DNA of 64,000 nt from Alteromonas sp. MMG017. GTDB lineage: Bacteria > Pseudomonadota > Gammaproteobacteria > Enterobacterales > Alteromonadaceae. This document shows positions 38,234-47,730 of this stretch, piece by piece. The position numbers and the translations under genes were made by a program. A model generated the notes under the pieces. The model was not told where the DNA came from. It made no database searches and saw only the letters and a program-made list of their open reading frames with translations. The stretch spans positions 62,001-126,000 of the forward strand of contig NZ_JAGJDY010000006.1 in assembly GCF_018100795.1 (NCBI RefSeq), given 5' to 3'. Positions within the stretch are counted from its first letter, which is position 1, and every line of letters begins with the position of its first letter.

Positions 38234-38791
38234 ATGCCGCAGTGGCGTACAGGGTTAACAAAAAGCTTACACGCTAGCAGAAGCATGCCTGAGAGCCGTT
38301 ATTTTCAGTTGGCAACCGCAGACAAAGACGGTGTGCCATACTGCAGAACCGTGGTGTACCGAGGCTTAAGTGACGACAACAAATTAATTGTTATTTCTGA
38401 TACCCGTACCGAAAAATACAACCAATTGTCGCAGCAAGCGAAAGCGCAAGGCTGTTGGTATTTTTCGAAAACTCGTGAGCAGTATCGATTCAGTGTAAAT
38501 GCGACTATTGTGACCGAAAACGAAGATAGGGCGCTAGTAGAGGCGCATTGGGCAAAATTGTCTGATGCGGGTAAGAAGCAGTTTCTATGGGGCGAGCCAG
38601 GCACACCACGAAACAATGGTTTACCGCTTCAGATTGCAGGCGACTATTCTGTGGCCCCTGAACATTTTTGCGTAATTTTGTTAGATATTTTCAATGTGGA
38701 CTATTTGAATTTGCGTGGCAATCCTCAGTATCGCGAGTTACATCGTCGTGACGAAATGGGTAACTGGATTAGCCAGTCAATTGTTCCCTAA
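38234..38791 (+). CDS. Pyridoxamine 5'-phosphate oxidase family flavoprotein (Alr4036-like)
   Basis: A 185-residue FMN-binding split-barrel protein: YFQLATADKDGVPYCRTVVYRG, SDTRTEKYNQL, ACW-like QGCWYFSKTREQYR, and the PNPOx C-terminal RGNPQYRELHRRDEMGNWISQ (two shorter pieces of one segment). The ATG at 38234 follows GGAG at nine bases; an upstream start inside ycfH is less likely. Probably reduces or oxidises a small substrate with FMN; not the canonical PdxH. Last plus-strand gene of the block, 19 bases after ycfH. Confidence 0.8.
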   Translation: MPQWRTGLTKSLHASRSMPESRYFQLATADKDGVPYCRTVVYRGLSDDNKLIVISDTRTEKYNQLSQQAKAQGCWYFSKTREQYRFSVNATIVTENEDRALVEAHWAKLSDAGKKQFLWGEPGTPRNNGLPLQIAGDYSVAPEHFCVILLDIFNVDYLNLRGNPQYRELHRRDEMGNWISQSIVP

Positions 38792-38792
38792 C

Positions 38793-38859
38793 GCAGTACA
38801 TTGAATGCTAGTGCAGCGCACTGAGCTTAGCTACGTATTGAGCTTAAGCAGCACATTGA
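38793..38859. repeat. Three copies of a 12-mer GCAGYRCAYTGA
   Basis: Copies start at 38793, 38813 and 38848. A GAGCTTA heptamer also occurs twice (38823, 38840). All lie in the 3' region ahead of the terminator. Confidence 0.65.
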
Positions 38860-38886
38860 ACAAACAGAATTAAATCAAAATAATAA

Positions 38887-38916
38887 AAAAACGCCAGCAA
38901 AATTGCTGGCGTTTTT
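38887..38916. terminator. Bidirectional terminator
   Basis: 13-bp stem AAAAACGCCAGCA / TGCTGGCGTTTTT, loop AAAT, T-run on both strands, between convergent genes. Confidence 0.92.
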
Positions 38917-38954
38917 AATTTTAAGTTAGCTAATGGTAGCTTACTTATATTTAC

Positions 38955-39590
38955 TTACTCGAAGATTTTCGAGATTGGCGTGTCGCCTTTAAATAGATAA
39001 GTCGTCACATTACTTGTGTCGCTGCGATTAACTGCCTCCACAATAGCCGTAGCCACATCTTCTCTAGGAATAACAGCATCGTCTTGGTTGTCTGGCATAT
39101 CAGTAGACACCAAATGCGTACCAGGCTCGTTTAACAATGTGCCTGGACGTAAAATAATATAAGGCACGCCGCTATTCATTAAATGCTCGTCAGCCATGTG
39201 CTTAGCAACTAAATAAGGCTTAATGCTAGAGCTTACTGCGTCTGGATCGCCAGCACCTATTGAACTTACCATCACAAATTTAGGGGTGTTAGCTGCCTTG
39301 GCATAGTTTGCCGCGTTTCGCGCAGCCCATAGGTCGATAAGAAGCGTTTTATCGTCGCCCGAATTACCGCCGCTGCCCGCAACGAATACAACGCAATCTG
39401 CACCTTCGAAATGCTCAGAGAAGTCTTTCTCAAGATCTTGCTCTTTCACTACTAGGTTGTCGTTTTCAAAGTCGTCTAGCTTTTCAGGGCTTCGAACAGG
39501 AGCCACCACGTGGTGACCTGCTTCGAGTAATTTTCCAGTAGCCTGTTTACCAATTTGGCCTGATGCGCCAATGACAAGAACCTTAGCCAT
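38955..39590 (-). CDS. NAD(P)-binding protein of the atypical SDR (SDR_a5, YwnB/NmrA-like) family
   Basis: A 211-residue Rossmann protein. Cofactor loop VIGASGQIGKQATGKLLEAG, VVFVAGSGGNSG, MVSSIGAGDPDAVS, YLVAKHMADEHLMNSGVPY and ILRPGTL are typical of atypical SDRs that act as redox sensors or isomerases. GGAGG lies 8 bases before the ATG at 39590, which rules out an earlier start. Substrate unknown; monocistronic. Confidence 0.9.
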   Translation of the reverse strand: MAKVLVIGASGQIGKQATGKLLEAGHHVVAPVRSPEKLDDFENDNLVVKEQDLEKDFSEHFEGADCVVFVAGSGGNSGDDKTLLIDLWAARNAANYAKAANTPKFVMVSSIGAGDPDAVSSSIKPYLVAKHMADEHLMNSGVPYIILRPGTLLNEPGTHLVSTDMPDNQDDAVIPREDVATAIVEAVNRSDTSNVTTYLFKGDTPISKIFE

Positions 39591-39773
39591 AAATGTTACC
39601 TCCATGATTGAATATGGTTATTCATAAGCGTGGGAGGGAATTTCGATCACACTGTACGATGAGTTTCATCATGCTGCGCTGGTCAGCGTAAGGGCGTAAA
39701 TTGAAGATCTAGGCAGCGAAGTGGTTAACAAAACGAGTGAAAATAGGGGCTAAACCAGTAAATTAATATCACG

Positions 39774-42737
39774 CTATTTTACAACAGCGTTACGCCCCTC
39801 AGCTTTACCTTTGTAAAGTTTTTTATCAGCAGCGTGTATGCATTGCTCTACGCTATCGCTTTCACGAATATCTGCAATTCCTGCGGTAATAGTTACATGT
39901 ACATCATGGCCTTCGCAGTGAAATGACGTTTTCTCAACAGCTTTTCTCAATTTTTCACCTACCCAATAGCATTCATGCACGTTAAGCTCGGGCAGTAGGA
40001 TCAGAAACTCTTCGCCACCCCAACGACAAATAACGTCAGAATTTCTCAAGTTCGTACGTAGCAGCTCAGATATTTTAACTAATATAAGATCGCCAACATG
40101 ATGACCGTAAGTGTCGTTAATTCGTTTAAACCAATCAATATCAACAATAAGTAATGAAAAGGCTTGTGCGTAACGCTCGTAACTGTCCCAAGCCTCGTGA
40201 GCTCGGCTGGTAAAATAGCGCCTATTTTTCAAACCGGTTAACGAGTCTTGACTTGATAACTGCGTTAGTTTTTCTACCACGTCTTCAAGATCTTTAGTTT
40301 TTTCTTCCACCATTTTTGCTAGCGCAACCGAACGGTTTTTAAGGGTTTGAATACGCCACCACACAAGTAGCGTTAATAGCAGAAAAGCGGATACAAAAAT
40401 GGCACTTCGCCATACAGGTTTATCCCACCATGGGGGAACAATACTGATTTGGAGCGTAGCTTCATTTGGAGTCCACACTTTTTCTTTGTTCATCGCTCGA
40501 ATAGTGAGTGTGTAATTCCCAGGGGCTAAATTGGTATAGGTAACCGCGCGGCGGCGATGATCCGTAAAGCGCCACTTATTATCAAACCCAGATAATAAGT
40601 AGGCATAACTTACTTCGTTAGCACGGGTAAAATCGAGCGCCGCAAATTCTACAGAAAAAGAAACATTGTTTGAACTAAGTACCAATTCTTCAATATTGGT
40701 ATTCGGATAGAGGTTTTCTGACCCACTGCTGTGCTCATTAATAATTTCAATATGCGATATATTAACTTTAGGCGACCAAGGTTGTTGTTTAATATCAGTG
40801 GGCTTGAAGCGAGTGAGACCCTGTGGGCTACCCATAAATATAGTGTCGCCAGCGGCTTTCACGGCGGCGCCTATGTAGTAGCCCGCTTCACTAACACCAT
40901 TTTGTGCTCCAAAATATGAAACGGATGACAGGGTAGAATCGATATGAGCGATGCCTACCGTTGTGGAGATCCATAGCTCGTTTTCTTGATCTTCAATGAT
41001 AGCGCCAATCGAGATGTTACTTAAGTAACTGTCTGCTTCTATCTGGGTAAATGACACGGAGAAAATCTCGTTATCCTCAACCGCCATAAAATAGATACCG
41101 TTTGCCTGGGTGCCAATCCAATAGCCGCCACGTATAGACCGAGAAACCCAAGTTACTACTGCGTCTTTAGGGAAATTAGCGTTATTTTCACCTACATTGC
41201 GTATTTCACCCGTAAATTTGTTGGCAAAATACAGGCCCGATATGCTGGCCAGCCATGCACTCTCGTTATCTTCAAACACAATACGAGTGGTAAGTGAGAT
41301 TGGCCATTGGCGAATAACTCGGTTTTCGGAAGGGCGATACACAAAAACACCATCGCTGTAGCCGCCGTACCAAACATCACCATCGGCATCCACGTTGAGG
41401 GTATAACCAGCCTTGCCCTTCAATGCCACCAAATCGAGTTGTTCACTGGCAGTATTTAATTTGGCTAGCCCCGCGCGAGTAGATAGCCAAACTGAGTCTG
41501 ACTGCTTATCGTAATGTACCGTTAAAAGCTTGTTTGAAGATAACTTACCTTCAGACTCAATCATCGAGGTATAGGGGCCGCTAACCTTGCCAGACTGATA
41601 ATTGTAATGCCAAAGGTTCTGTTCTGTAGCAAGCCATAAGGCGTTATCGGAATGGGTAGCAATACCAGAGATATTGTTACCAATAACAGCGCTGGTTGAA
41701 AAGTTGGACAGTACAGGGTTGTGAATAGAAAACCCATTATCACGCGACCCCGCCACAATGGCGCCAGCTTCTGTTTGATACAGTGATGTAATGTAATTAT
41801 TTGCGAGTTTCGATTGAGCAACTGATAACGACACAATCTCTGATGCTTCCTTAGCACGAATAATGTTTACTCCGCCGCTGGTGGCAATCCAAATATTGTC
41901 GTTGCGCTGAAACAACACGCTTAACACATCATTAGATGAAAGGCCGTTACTTTCATCAAAACAAGTGGACACGGAAAAATCGTTGCTAGCAAACAAGGGG
42001 TAACGGCACAGGCCATCAGAGCCAGTGCCAATCCACAAACTTTCGTCAGCAGCTAGTGCCATCAAGGTTAAGTTTGTACCCGCCAGTTGCTGAAGCTCTA
42101 AGGTATTGAAAGCGGAATTAAGCTTGTATAACCCCGAGGTTGAGCTAAGCCAAACGTGACTATTTCCATCAATAACAATGTCGGTGAGTGTACTGGTCAC
42201 GTTATCTAAAACAGCAACTTGAACCAATTTGTTCAGTAGCGTTGAAAAGCGATAAAGCGCGCGACCACTGATCACCCAAACGTTACCACTCTTATCAATT
42301 TTTATGCGTTTGATTAAGCCTGCTTTTATATGACTAGAAACAGAAATGGGAAAGTGTTCAAAGGTTGCCGTTTCGATATGAAATCTACTAACCCCAGCAA
42401 TGGTGCCAATCCATAAGTACTCTTTGTCTAGTGAAGACTCAATTTGAAAAGTCGTTACTGTGTAGAGCCCATCAGACTCTACCTCTTGCCACTTACCGAA
42501 GTGCTTAAATTCGTTTCCATCAAACCGGTCGATCCCCGCTTGCGTTGCCAGCCAAATATAACCGTTTTTATCTTCTGCAATGTCTAAAACCGATACCTGT
42601 GATAAGCCTTCTTCGATAGAAAAACTTTTAAATACAGGCAGGGGGAAGTCAGCAGCACGAGATGTGGCCGCTAAAGAAAAAACAATAGGTAATAGTATAG
42701 TGGCGGTAACCAGAAATCTTACCACTACAGAAAACAT
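39774..42737 (-). CDS. Periplasmic two-propeller sensor diguanylate cyclase
   Basis: A 987-residue membrane signalling protein. Signal peptide (cleavage near SRAAD, about 29), then some twenty Reg_prop (ligand-binding propeller) strands with repeated IWLAT/VWLSS-type tryptophan turns up to about 640, a Y_Y_Y domain (about 690-770), one membrane helix (about 780-800), a coiled coil (EEKTKDLEDVVEKL) and a GGDEF domain. The active site is GGEEF (907-911) with an intact inhibitory I-site RNSD (898-901) five residues before it. It should make c-di-GMP in response to a periplasmic ligand; similar HTCS sensors often detect polysaccharide fragments. No EAL domain. Confidence 0.92.
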   Translation of the reverse strand: MFSVVVRFLVTATILLPIVFSLAATSRAADFPLPVFKSFSIEEGLSQVSVLDIAEDKNGYIWLATQAGIDRFDGNEFKHFGKWQEVESDGLYTVTTFQIESSLDKEYLWIGTIAGVSRFHIETATFEHFPISVSSHIKAGLIKRIKIDKSGNVWVISGRALYRFSTLLNKLVQVAVLDNVTSTLTDIVIDGNSHVWLSSTSGLYKLNSAFNTLELQQLAGTNLTLMALAADESLWIGTGSDGLCRYPLFASNDFSVSTCFDESNGLSSNDVLSVLFQRNDNIWIATSGGVNIIRAKEASEIVSLSVAQSKLANNYITSLYQTEAGAIVAGSRDNGFSIHNPVLSNFSTSAVIGNNISGIATHSDNALWLATEQNLWHYNYQSGKVSGPYTSMIESEGKLSSNKLLTVHYDKQSDSVWLSTRAGLAKLNTASEQLDLVALKGKAGYTLNVDADGDVWYGGYSDGVFVYRPSENRVIRQWPISLTTRIVFEDNESAWLASISGLYFANKFTGEIRNVGENNANFPKDAVVTWVSRSIRGGYWIGTQANGIYFMAVEDNEIFSVSFTQIEADSYLSNISIGAIIEDQENELWISTTVGIAHIDSTLSSVSYFGAQNGVSEAGYYIGAAVKAAGDTIFMGSPQGLTRFKPTDIKQQPWSPKVNISHIEIINEHSSGSENLYPNTNIEELVLSSNNVSFSVEFAALDFTRANEVSYAYLLSGFDNKWRFTDHRRRAVTYTNLAPGNYTLTIRAMNKEKVWTPNEATLQISIVPPWWDKPVWRSAIFVSAFLLLTLLVWWRIQTLKNRSVALAKMVEEKTKDLEDVVEKLTQLSSQDSLTGLKNRRYFTSRAHEAWDSYERYAQAFSLLIVDIDWFKRINDTYGHHVGDLILVKISELLRTNLRNSDVICRWGGEEFLILLPELNVHECYWVGEKLRKAVEKTSFHCEGHDVHVTITAGIADIRESDSVEQCIHAADKKLYKGKAEGRNAVVK

Positions 42738-42842
42738 AAATACGCTCGGGAATTGGGATCAAGCGCTACGATATACTAGGGTTAGCCTAGTAAAAATGGG
42801 ACATAAGTATTAATTTTGTTGGCGCCAACGATTAATGCAGAT

Positions 42843-42870
42843 AAAAAAGAACCCCGATTAACGAGGTTCT
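42843..42870 (-). terminator. Terminator of the M2 peptidase gene
   Basis: 9-bp stem AGAACCCCG / CGAGGTTCT (one wobble pair in the RNA) with loop ATTAA. The minus strand continues with a run of six T. Confidence 0.8.
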
Positions 42871-42899
42871 ACTATTAAATCATTTAGTTGGCTTAAAAA

Positions 42900-44723
42900 T
42901 TACCATCCACACTGACGCGTCGCATTTTGCTCATCTAACCACGTTTTTAACGGTGCAAAGTAGTCAGCAATGGTACTTGCATCCATTTCAGGTGAGCCAG
43001 TAAGGGTTTCTAACGCATTTTGCCAAGGTTCACTTACGCCCATTTCAAGCATGGCGTTTAGCGCGGTACCTGCTTCTTCACTGTTATAAATAGAGCAGCG
43101 ATTAAGTGGGCCTTCGTCACCTGCAATGTCACACAAGGCTTTATGGAACTGGAATTGCAAAATATGCGCTAAGAAATAGCGAGTGTAGGGCACGTTAGCC
43201 GGAACATGATATTTAGCGCCTGGGTCGAATGCATCAGCAGGTCTGTCTACCGGTGCTTTTACGCCTTGGTATTTTTCTCTTAATTCCCACCAAAGTGTAT
43301 TGTATTGGTCAGGTGATACTTCACCTGCCATCACTTTCCAGCGCCATTGATCGACCATTAAACCAAACGGAATGAAAGCAATTTTATCTAGCGCCACCTG
43401 CATCAGCATGCCTATGTCGTTAGATGCATCTGGAATTTCGTCAATCAAACCAATTTCTTTAAGGTACTTAGGGGTGATAGAAAGAGCAATGGTGTCGCCA
43501 ATCGCTTCATGGAAGCCATCGTTAGCTGAACCGCGATACAGTAAAGGCTGGTCTTTATAAGCACGTTGGTAATAGTTGTGACCCAGTTCATGGTGAATAA
43601 CGTTAAACTCTTCTCCCGTTTTTTGAATACACATCTTTATACGTAAATCGTCTTTGTCGTCTAAGTCCCATGCTGAAGCGTGACACTGCGCATCTCGGCC
43701 TTCAGGTTTTTGGAACATAGAACGTTCCCAAAACGTATCAGGCAGCGGCGCAAAGCCCAATGAAGAAAAGAAAGATTCAGCCTGTTTCACCATTTTTATT
43801 TCATCATAGCCTTGAGCCATGAGCGATGAAGTAACATCGGGTACTGACATTTCTTGTTCAGGCTTCACGATATCGTAAACATTGCCCCAGGTTTGCGCCC
43901 ACATATTGCCTAACAAGTGCGCTGGAATTGGTTGGTCTTGAGGAACCAATTCTTCACCATAATGCTCACCTAACTTAGCACGAACGTGGCAGTGTAGCGA
44001 TTCGTAGAAAGGCGCAACTTGTCCCCATAACCTATCAAGTTCTTTCGGGAAGTCGTCGGCTGGCATATCGTATTTACCGCGCCATAGTTCGCTCACATTT
44101 TGAAAGCCTAATTCAGCAGCGCCTTCGTTAGCCAAATTTACCTGTTGTTCATACAGCGGCTTCATAGGCACAGACACTTCTCGCCAGCCTTTCCAGTACT
44201 CTAGTAAGGTGTCGGCATCGCGAATAGTCGCCATTTCACTGCTCATCTCTACCAGGCTTTTACAGGTGCCATCTTCCATGCAGTACTGGCCGGAACCATA
44301 CATTGCACTTAGCTCAGAGCCAATTTTAGCAAGTTTTTCTGCTTTAGCCGGATCTGACGGAGGTGGCATGGTCAGCCCGTTTTTAAGCAGGTTAAGTTGA
44401 CGACGGGTATCTTCATCAACTTCAACATCGTTAAATTTAGCCGCTTCTTTGGCTAACACCGCGACTTTGGTGGACAGTACTTCATTGAAATAGGCACTTA
44501 CTGCGGCGGTATCAAAATTGATGTTAGTAGCATAACTCCACTCGGCATGAGCGGCTGGCACTTGCATTTTACTAATATCGTTTTGCGCATTGATAAGGAA
44601 TTCTTGCGCTTCTTTAGCAGTAGGTGCCGCAGGCATCGTTTCAGTTTTAGTGGTAGCTTCACCGCAGCCTATTAGCGTAATGCTAACGAATGCTGCGACA
44701 ATGGTGCGTTTGGTAGAAAACAT
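42900..44723 (-). CDS. M2-family peptidyl-dipeptidase (ACE-like) lipoprotein
   Basis: A 607-residue zinc metallopeptidase. The start at 44723 gives a lipoprotein signal ending L-I-G-C (Cys20); an upstream in-frame ATG would put a polar extension before it. Zinc site HELGH (His378, Glu379, His382) with third ligand Glu406 in GFHEAIGDT. Several cysteines and the ACE-like AWDLDDKDDLRIKMC region are present. Full-length family member; removes C-terminal dipeptides from peptides, probably in the periplasm or on the outer membrane. Monocistronic. Confidence 0.93.
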   Translation of the reverse strand: MFSTKRTIVAAFVSITLIGCGEATTKTETMPAAPTAKEAQEFLINAQNDISKMQVPAAHAEWSYATNINFDTAAVSAYFNEVLSTKVAVLAKEAAKFNDVEVDEDTRRQLNLLKNGLTMPPPSDPAKAEKLAKIGSELSAMYGSGQYCMEDGTCKSLVEMSSEMATIRDADTLLEYWKGWREVSVPMKPLYEQQVNLANEGAAELGFQNVSELWRGKYDMPADDFPKELDRLWGQVAPFYESLHCHVRAKLGEHYGEELVPQDQPIPAHLLGNMWAQTWGNVYDIVKPEQEMSVPDVTSSLMAQGYDEIKMVKQAESFFSSLGFAPLPDTFWERSMFQKPEGRDAQCHASAWDLDDKDDLRIKMCIQKTGEEFNVIHHELGHNYYQRAYKDQPLLYRGSANDGFHEAIGDTIALSITPKYLKEIGLIDEIPDASNDIGMLMQVALDKIAFIPFGLMVDQWRWKVMAGEVSPDQYNTLWWELREKYQGVKAPVDRPADAFDPGAKYHVPANVPYTRYFLAHILQFQFHKALCDIAGDEGPLNRCSIYNSEEAGTALNAMLEMGVSEPWQNALETLTGSPEMDASTIADYFAPLKTWLDEQNATRQCGW

Positions 44724-45030
44724 AAGTTTGCTCTTGTCGTTGTTGTTTTTATGTATTGGGAAGTACACGTATTAGGTTTATATTTTGGAGTGACTAGCAC
44801 GCTTTGTAAAACAAATTTGCAACAAAAAGCGATGTTTCCATTTAGGGAGTGTAAAGGCTTAGCCTGCTACAACTAATGCTAGACAGTGACTGATAAGCCG
44901 TATTTACTGTGTGAAATTTTGTTTTAATTTAAGAGGGCAGAAGGTAACCTTTGTTTTTCCACCTTAGTAGGCCAAACGCCGCTGTCAGTTGACTACGTGT
45001 TATAAGCCAACGGTAATTTCAGGAATTTAA
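44724..45030. other. Divergent intergenic region
   Basis: About 307 bases between the M2 peptidase and a small hypothetical gene. TTGACT at 44989 resembles a -35 element for the plus-strand gene but lacks a well-spaced -10. No other structure recognised. Confidence 0.4.
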
Positions 45031-45360
45031 ATGAATGTAGAGGTTAGCTTTAGGTTTCTATCGCTCAACAAATTGCAAGCTCACACGTTAGAACGAGAAG
45101 TGGCGAATTCATCTGCTCGTTATGTTGAGGACAAAAATTGTTATGTGGGAACAATTCCACTTACCGAGGATATCTTTGACCCATTGATGATTTTCTTCGA
45201 ACGCCAACAAATAGCACTTTCCAACTGCGATATTTTTTTATCGGTGCTTAGCAGTAAAGACACCAACATCGTTGATGTTCCTACTTCGGTCAACAAGATG
45301 CTAAAGCATATTAACTGCAAGCTAGTATTCTCATACACAGCAGTGAGTAACGATCTTTAA
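45031..45360 (+). CDS. Hypothetical protein, 109 residues
   Basis: I do not recognise this family. The protein is soluble, with no signal peptide or membrane segment, and has mixed alpha/beta pattern. Four cysteines are scattered (NCYVG, SNCDIFL, INCKLV). A segment FDPLMIFFERQQIALS is amphipathic. The ATG follows CAGGAATTTAA. It opens the plus-strand run of small genes but is 110 bases from the next, so it may be a separate transcript. Confidence 0.55.
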   Translation: MNVEVSFRFLSLNKLQAHTLEREVANSSARYVEDKNCYVGTIPLTEDIFDPLMIFFERQQIALSNCDIFLSVLSSKDTNIVDVPTSVNKMLKHINCKLVFSYTAVSNDL

Positions 45361-45470
45361 TGACAAAAGTGGGTCGAGCATTTCAGGGCTGTACTGGTTT
45401 ATGTCTGCATGAATATTTTTCGCAAGTTTGATAAAATCTGTGTTTTCCAATATTAAAAATTAGAGTAGTG

Positions 45471-45653
45471 ATGACTGACAATACAAATAAGCATGGTGCT
45501 AGTACCTCTGAAGAATCTAGCACGGGTTGTACTAACACAAGCTGTTGCCCGCCAAAAAGCCCTATTACTCGTTCAGCACCAAAGATTGGCCGTAACGATC
45601 CTTGTCACTGCGGTAGTGAAGTTAAATTTAAGAAGTGCTGCGGTAAAAACTAA
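45471..45653 (+). CDS. Small SEC-C motif protein
   Basis: A 60-residue protein whose C terminus is a complete SEC-C zinc motif, [25 protein letters not shown] (Cys-x-Cys ... Cys-Cys), as at the end of SecA. The N-terminal half is Ser/Thr-rich with another CTNTSCCP cluster. SEC-C tags bind zinc and can contact SecB or ribosomes; the role here is unknown. A GTG lies three bases upstream of the chosen ATG. Confidence 0.75.
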   Translation: MTDNTNKHGASTSEESSTGCTNTSCCPPKSPITRSAPKIGRNDPCHCGSEVKFKKCCGKN

Positions 45654-45767
45654 CTTGCCGTTTTTTAATTGTTAATAGTGACAAGTGTGTGACTATGAAT
45701 AAATGAAACTTCGAATATAGCCTCAACGCGTCACAACATTCTATAACTACTGGGTTCATAAGGCTTT

Positions 45768-46286
45768 ATGATGAGATGGATTTTGTTGGGGCTATGCGTA
45801 GTGATACTACTTGGCTTTGTTATACCAGAGCCGCGAATTATTCCTGTAGACAACGCCAGTTCTGCTGATTGGAACAAAGACACCTTTTGGTATGAACCCT
45901 GGGGCAGTTCGGGGGTCCATAAAGGTATCGACATCTTTGCTCAGAAAGGCACCTCGGTGCTGGCAACCACTCATCAACTTATCCTCTATCAAGGTCAAAA
46001 GCCTAAAGGCGGCAATATAGTACTTGCCTTAGGGCCTAAGTGGCGGCTGCATTACTATGCGCATCTTGATTCAATAGATGTTGATGGCATTTCGCTGCTT
46101 TTTAGTGGTTCAAAAATTGGTACAGTAGGTTCAACAGGCAATGCTCAAGGAAAAGCGCCCCATCTTCACTACAGCATTGTTGCGCTGTTTCCCCATTTTT
46201 GGCTTGCCGACGAGTCGACCCAAGGGAGCAAGAAAGCGCATTATTTAGATCCAATACTATATCTAAGTACCGCTGAGTCATTTTAA
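45768..46286 (+). CDS. M23 (LytM-like) peptidase with N-terminal membrane anchor
   Basis: A 172-residue protein: one hydrophobic N-terminal segment (about 2-18), then a compact M23 domain. Zinc ligands visible in HKGIDIFAQKGT (His and Asp) and PHLHYS (HxH), with YYAHLDS between. Likely cuts or binds peptidoglycan cross-links in the periplasm. The RDD gene follows after 11 bases. Confidence 0.88.
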   Translation: MMRWILLGLCVVILLGFVIPEPRIIPVDNASSADWNKDTFWYEPWGSSGVHKGIDIFAQKGTSVLATTHQLILYQGQKPKGGNIVLALGPKWRLHYYAHLDSIDVDGISLLFSGSKIGTVGSTGNAQGKAPHLHYSIVALFPHFWLADESTQGSKKAHYLDPILYLSTAESF

Positions 46287-46297
46287 TGGAGAAATAA

Positions 46298-46783
46298 ATG
46301 CAAAGCACTGCTGATACAGACACTGTTGCTAAATATGAATACGTGGGATTTTGGAGTCGATTGGGCGCCTCATTAATTGACTCAGTGCTTATTATGGCAA
46401 TTACCTTACCATTGTTACATGTTGTGTACGGTAGAGATTACTTGGCCGCAGGTGCTTTCGATATGGGTGCCCTCGACTTTATTATCAGTTATATTTTTCC
46501 GTTAGTAGCAACAATATTATTTTGGATTTATAAGTCTGCCACACCAGGAAAAATGGTATTAAAGTTAAAAGTAGTGGATGCTAAAACAGGCCAAGCACCC
46601 TCAATACAACAGTCTATTATTCGTTATGTAGGGTATTACATTTCGCTATTACCCTTGTGTTTAGGTTTTATATGGATTGCGTGGGATGCTAAAAAACAAG
46701 GTTGGCACGATAAGTTAGCAGGTACGGTAGTTATTCAACCTGTAAACAAAGGCGTAGAGCCTGTGAGCTTTGTTAAACCATAG
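46298..46783 (+). CDS. RDD-family membrane protein
   Basis: A 161-residue integral membrane protein. The N-terminal YVGFWSRLGASLIDS gives the first Arg...Asp pair; two or three hydrophobic segments follow, then GKMVLKLKVVDAKTG, SIIRYVGYYIS and a second Asp in AWDAKKQGWHDKLAGT. Function of RDD proteins is not well defined. Close behind the M23 gene, probably one operon. Confidence 0.9.
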   Translation: MQSTADTDTVAKYEYVGFWSRLGASLIDSVLIMAITLPLLHVVYGRDYLAAGAFDMGALDFIISYIFPLVATILFWIYKSATPGKMVLKLKVVDAKTGQAPSIQQSIIRYVGYYISLLPLCLGFIWIAWDAKKQGWHDKLAGTVVIQPVNKGVEPVSFVKP

Positions 46784-46825
46784 CGCAATAACAAAACCCT
46801 CTGCGTTAATTATTGGATGTGTGCA

Positions 46826-47284
46826 ATGAAGCTTGAGCAAAAAATCCCGCCAGTTGTTGTCTTTTTAATAGCGGTAATTTTAATGTGGGTGACAAACAAG
46901 CTTGCAGGTTTCTTGAGTGTTTATCACCCCTTCAAGATACAATCGCTAACCCTATGTGTATTGCTGGGAGTAGGATTCGCTTTACTGGGCGTCGCGTCTT
47001 TCAAAAAACATAAAACCTCGGTACATCCTATTAAAACTGAACGTGTTGTTAGTTTGGTGACTTCAGGTGTATATCAGTACAGCAGAAACCCTATGTATGT
47101 AGGTATGCTTCTGTGTTTGGTTGGCATTGGGCTTTACACATTCAACCCGCTTAATACTCTCTTCATTGCGCTATTTGTATGGTACATGAATAAGTACCAG
47201 ATAATACCTGAAGAGACATTTCTAACCGATAAGTTCGGTGCCAGCTATACCGAATATATGAAAACGGTTCGCAGATGGCTGTAA
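46826..47284 (+). CDS. Isoprenylcysteine methyltransferase/phospholipid methyltransferase family protein
   Basis: A 152-residue membrane protein with about four helices. The C-terminal motif RNPMYVGMLL and PEETFLTDKFGASYTEYMKTV are typical of the ICMT/PEMT superfamily that binds S-adenosylmethionine in the membrane. In bacteria the acceptor is usually unknown. The ATG at 46826 is preferred over an upstream GTG. Overlaps the next gene by 10 bases. Confidence 0.87.
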   Translation: MKLEQKIPPVVVFLIAVILMWVTNKLAGFLSVYHPFKIQSLTLCVLLGVGFALLGVASFKKHKTSVHPIKTERVVSLVTSGVYQYSRNPMYVGMLLCLVGIGLYTFNPLNTLFIALFVWYMNKYQIIPEETFLTDKFGASYTEYMKTVRRWL

Positions 47285-47652
47285 GCAAATTCGGCGTATT
47301 TATTACGCTTACATTCTGTACCACGTTAATAGCAGTAACGCTTCTGGATTTGTTGCCAATAGAGGTGGCATACCTTTATTTCGCTACCAGCGTTACTACT
47401 TTTGCTATGTACGCTTTTGATAAATCGGCTGCACGCAAAGGTAAATGGCGTATACCAGAAATTCGCCTTCACGTTTTGAGTCTGCTAGGAGGCTGGCCTG
47501 GCGCTTATTATGCGCAAAGAAAGTTAAGGCATAAGTCGGCGAAAGTTTCATTTAAGCGAACCTATTGGGCTACAGTGGCCGTAAATTTAACGGCGTTTAT
47601 TTGGCTTTTTAGCGAACAAGGTAAGCACTTAATGAATGGTATTTTTGCTTAA
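47275..47652 (+). CDS. DUF1294 membrane protein
   Basis: A 125-residue membrane protein with DUF1294 signature: YAFDKSAARKGKWRIPE, LHVLSLLGGWPGAYYAQ and RKLRHKSAKVSFKRTYW. Some relatives are fused to a cold-shock domain; here the N terminus is two membrane helices instead. Start ATG lies inside the upstream methyltransferase gene, implying coupling. Function unknown. Confidence 0.9.
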   Translation: MAVSKFGVFITLTFCTTLIAVTLLDLLPIEVAYLYFATSVTTFAMYAFDKSAARKGKWRIPEIRLHVLSLLGGWPGAYYAQRKLRHKSAKVSFKRTYWATVAVNLTAFIWLFSEQGKHLMNGIFA

Positions 47653-47730
47653 TTATACGTTCTTTTCTTGTTGGCATTGAACGGGTAAGATTAAAAGTAA
47701 ATCATGGACTAAAAAATAAAGGATTATACG

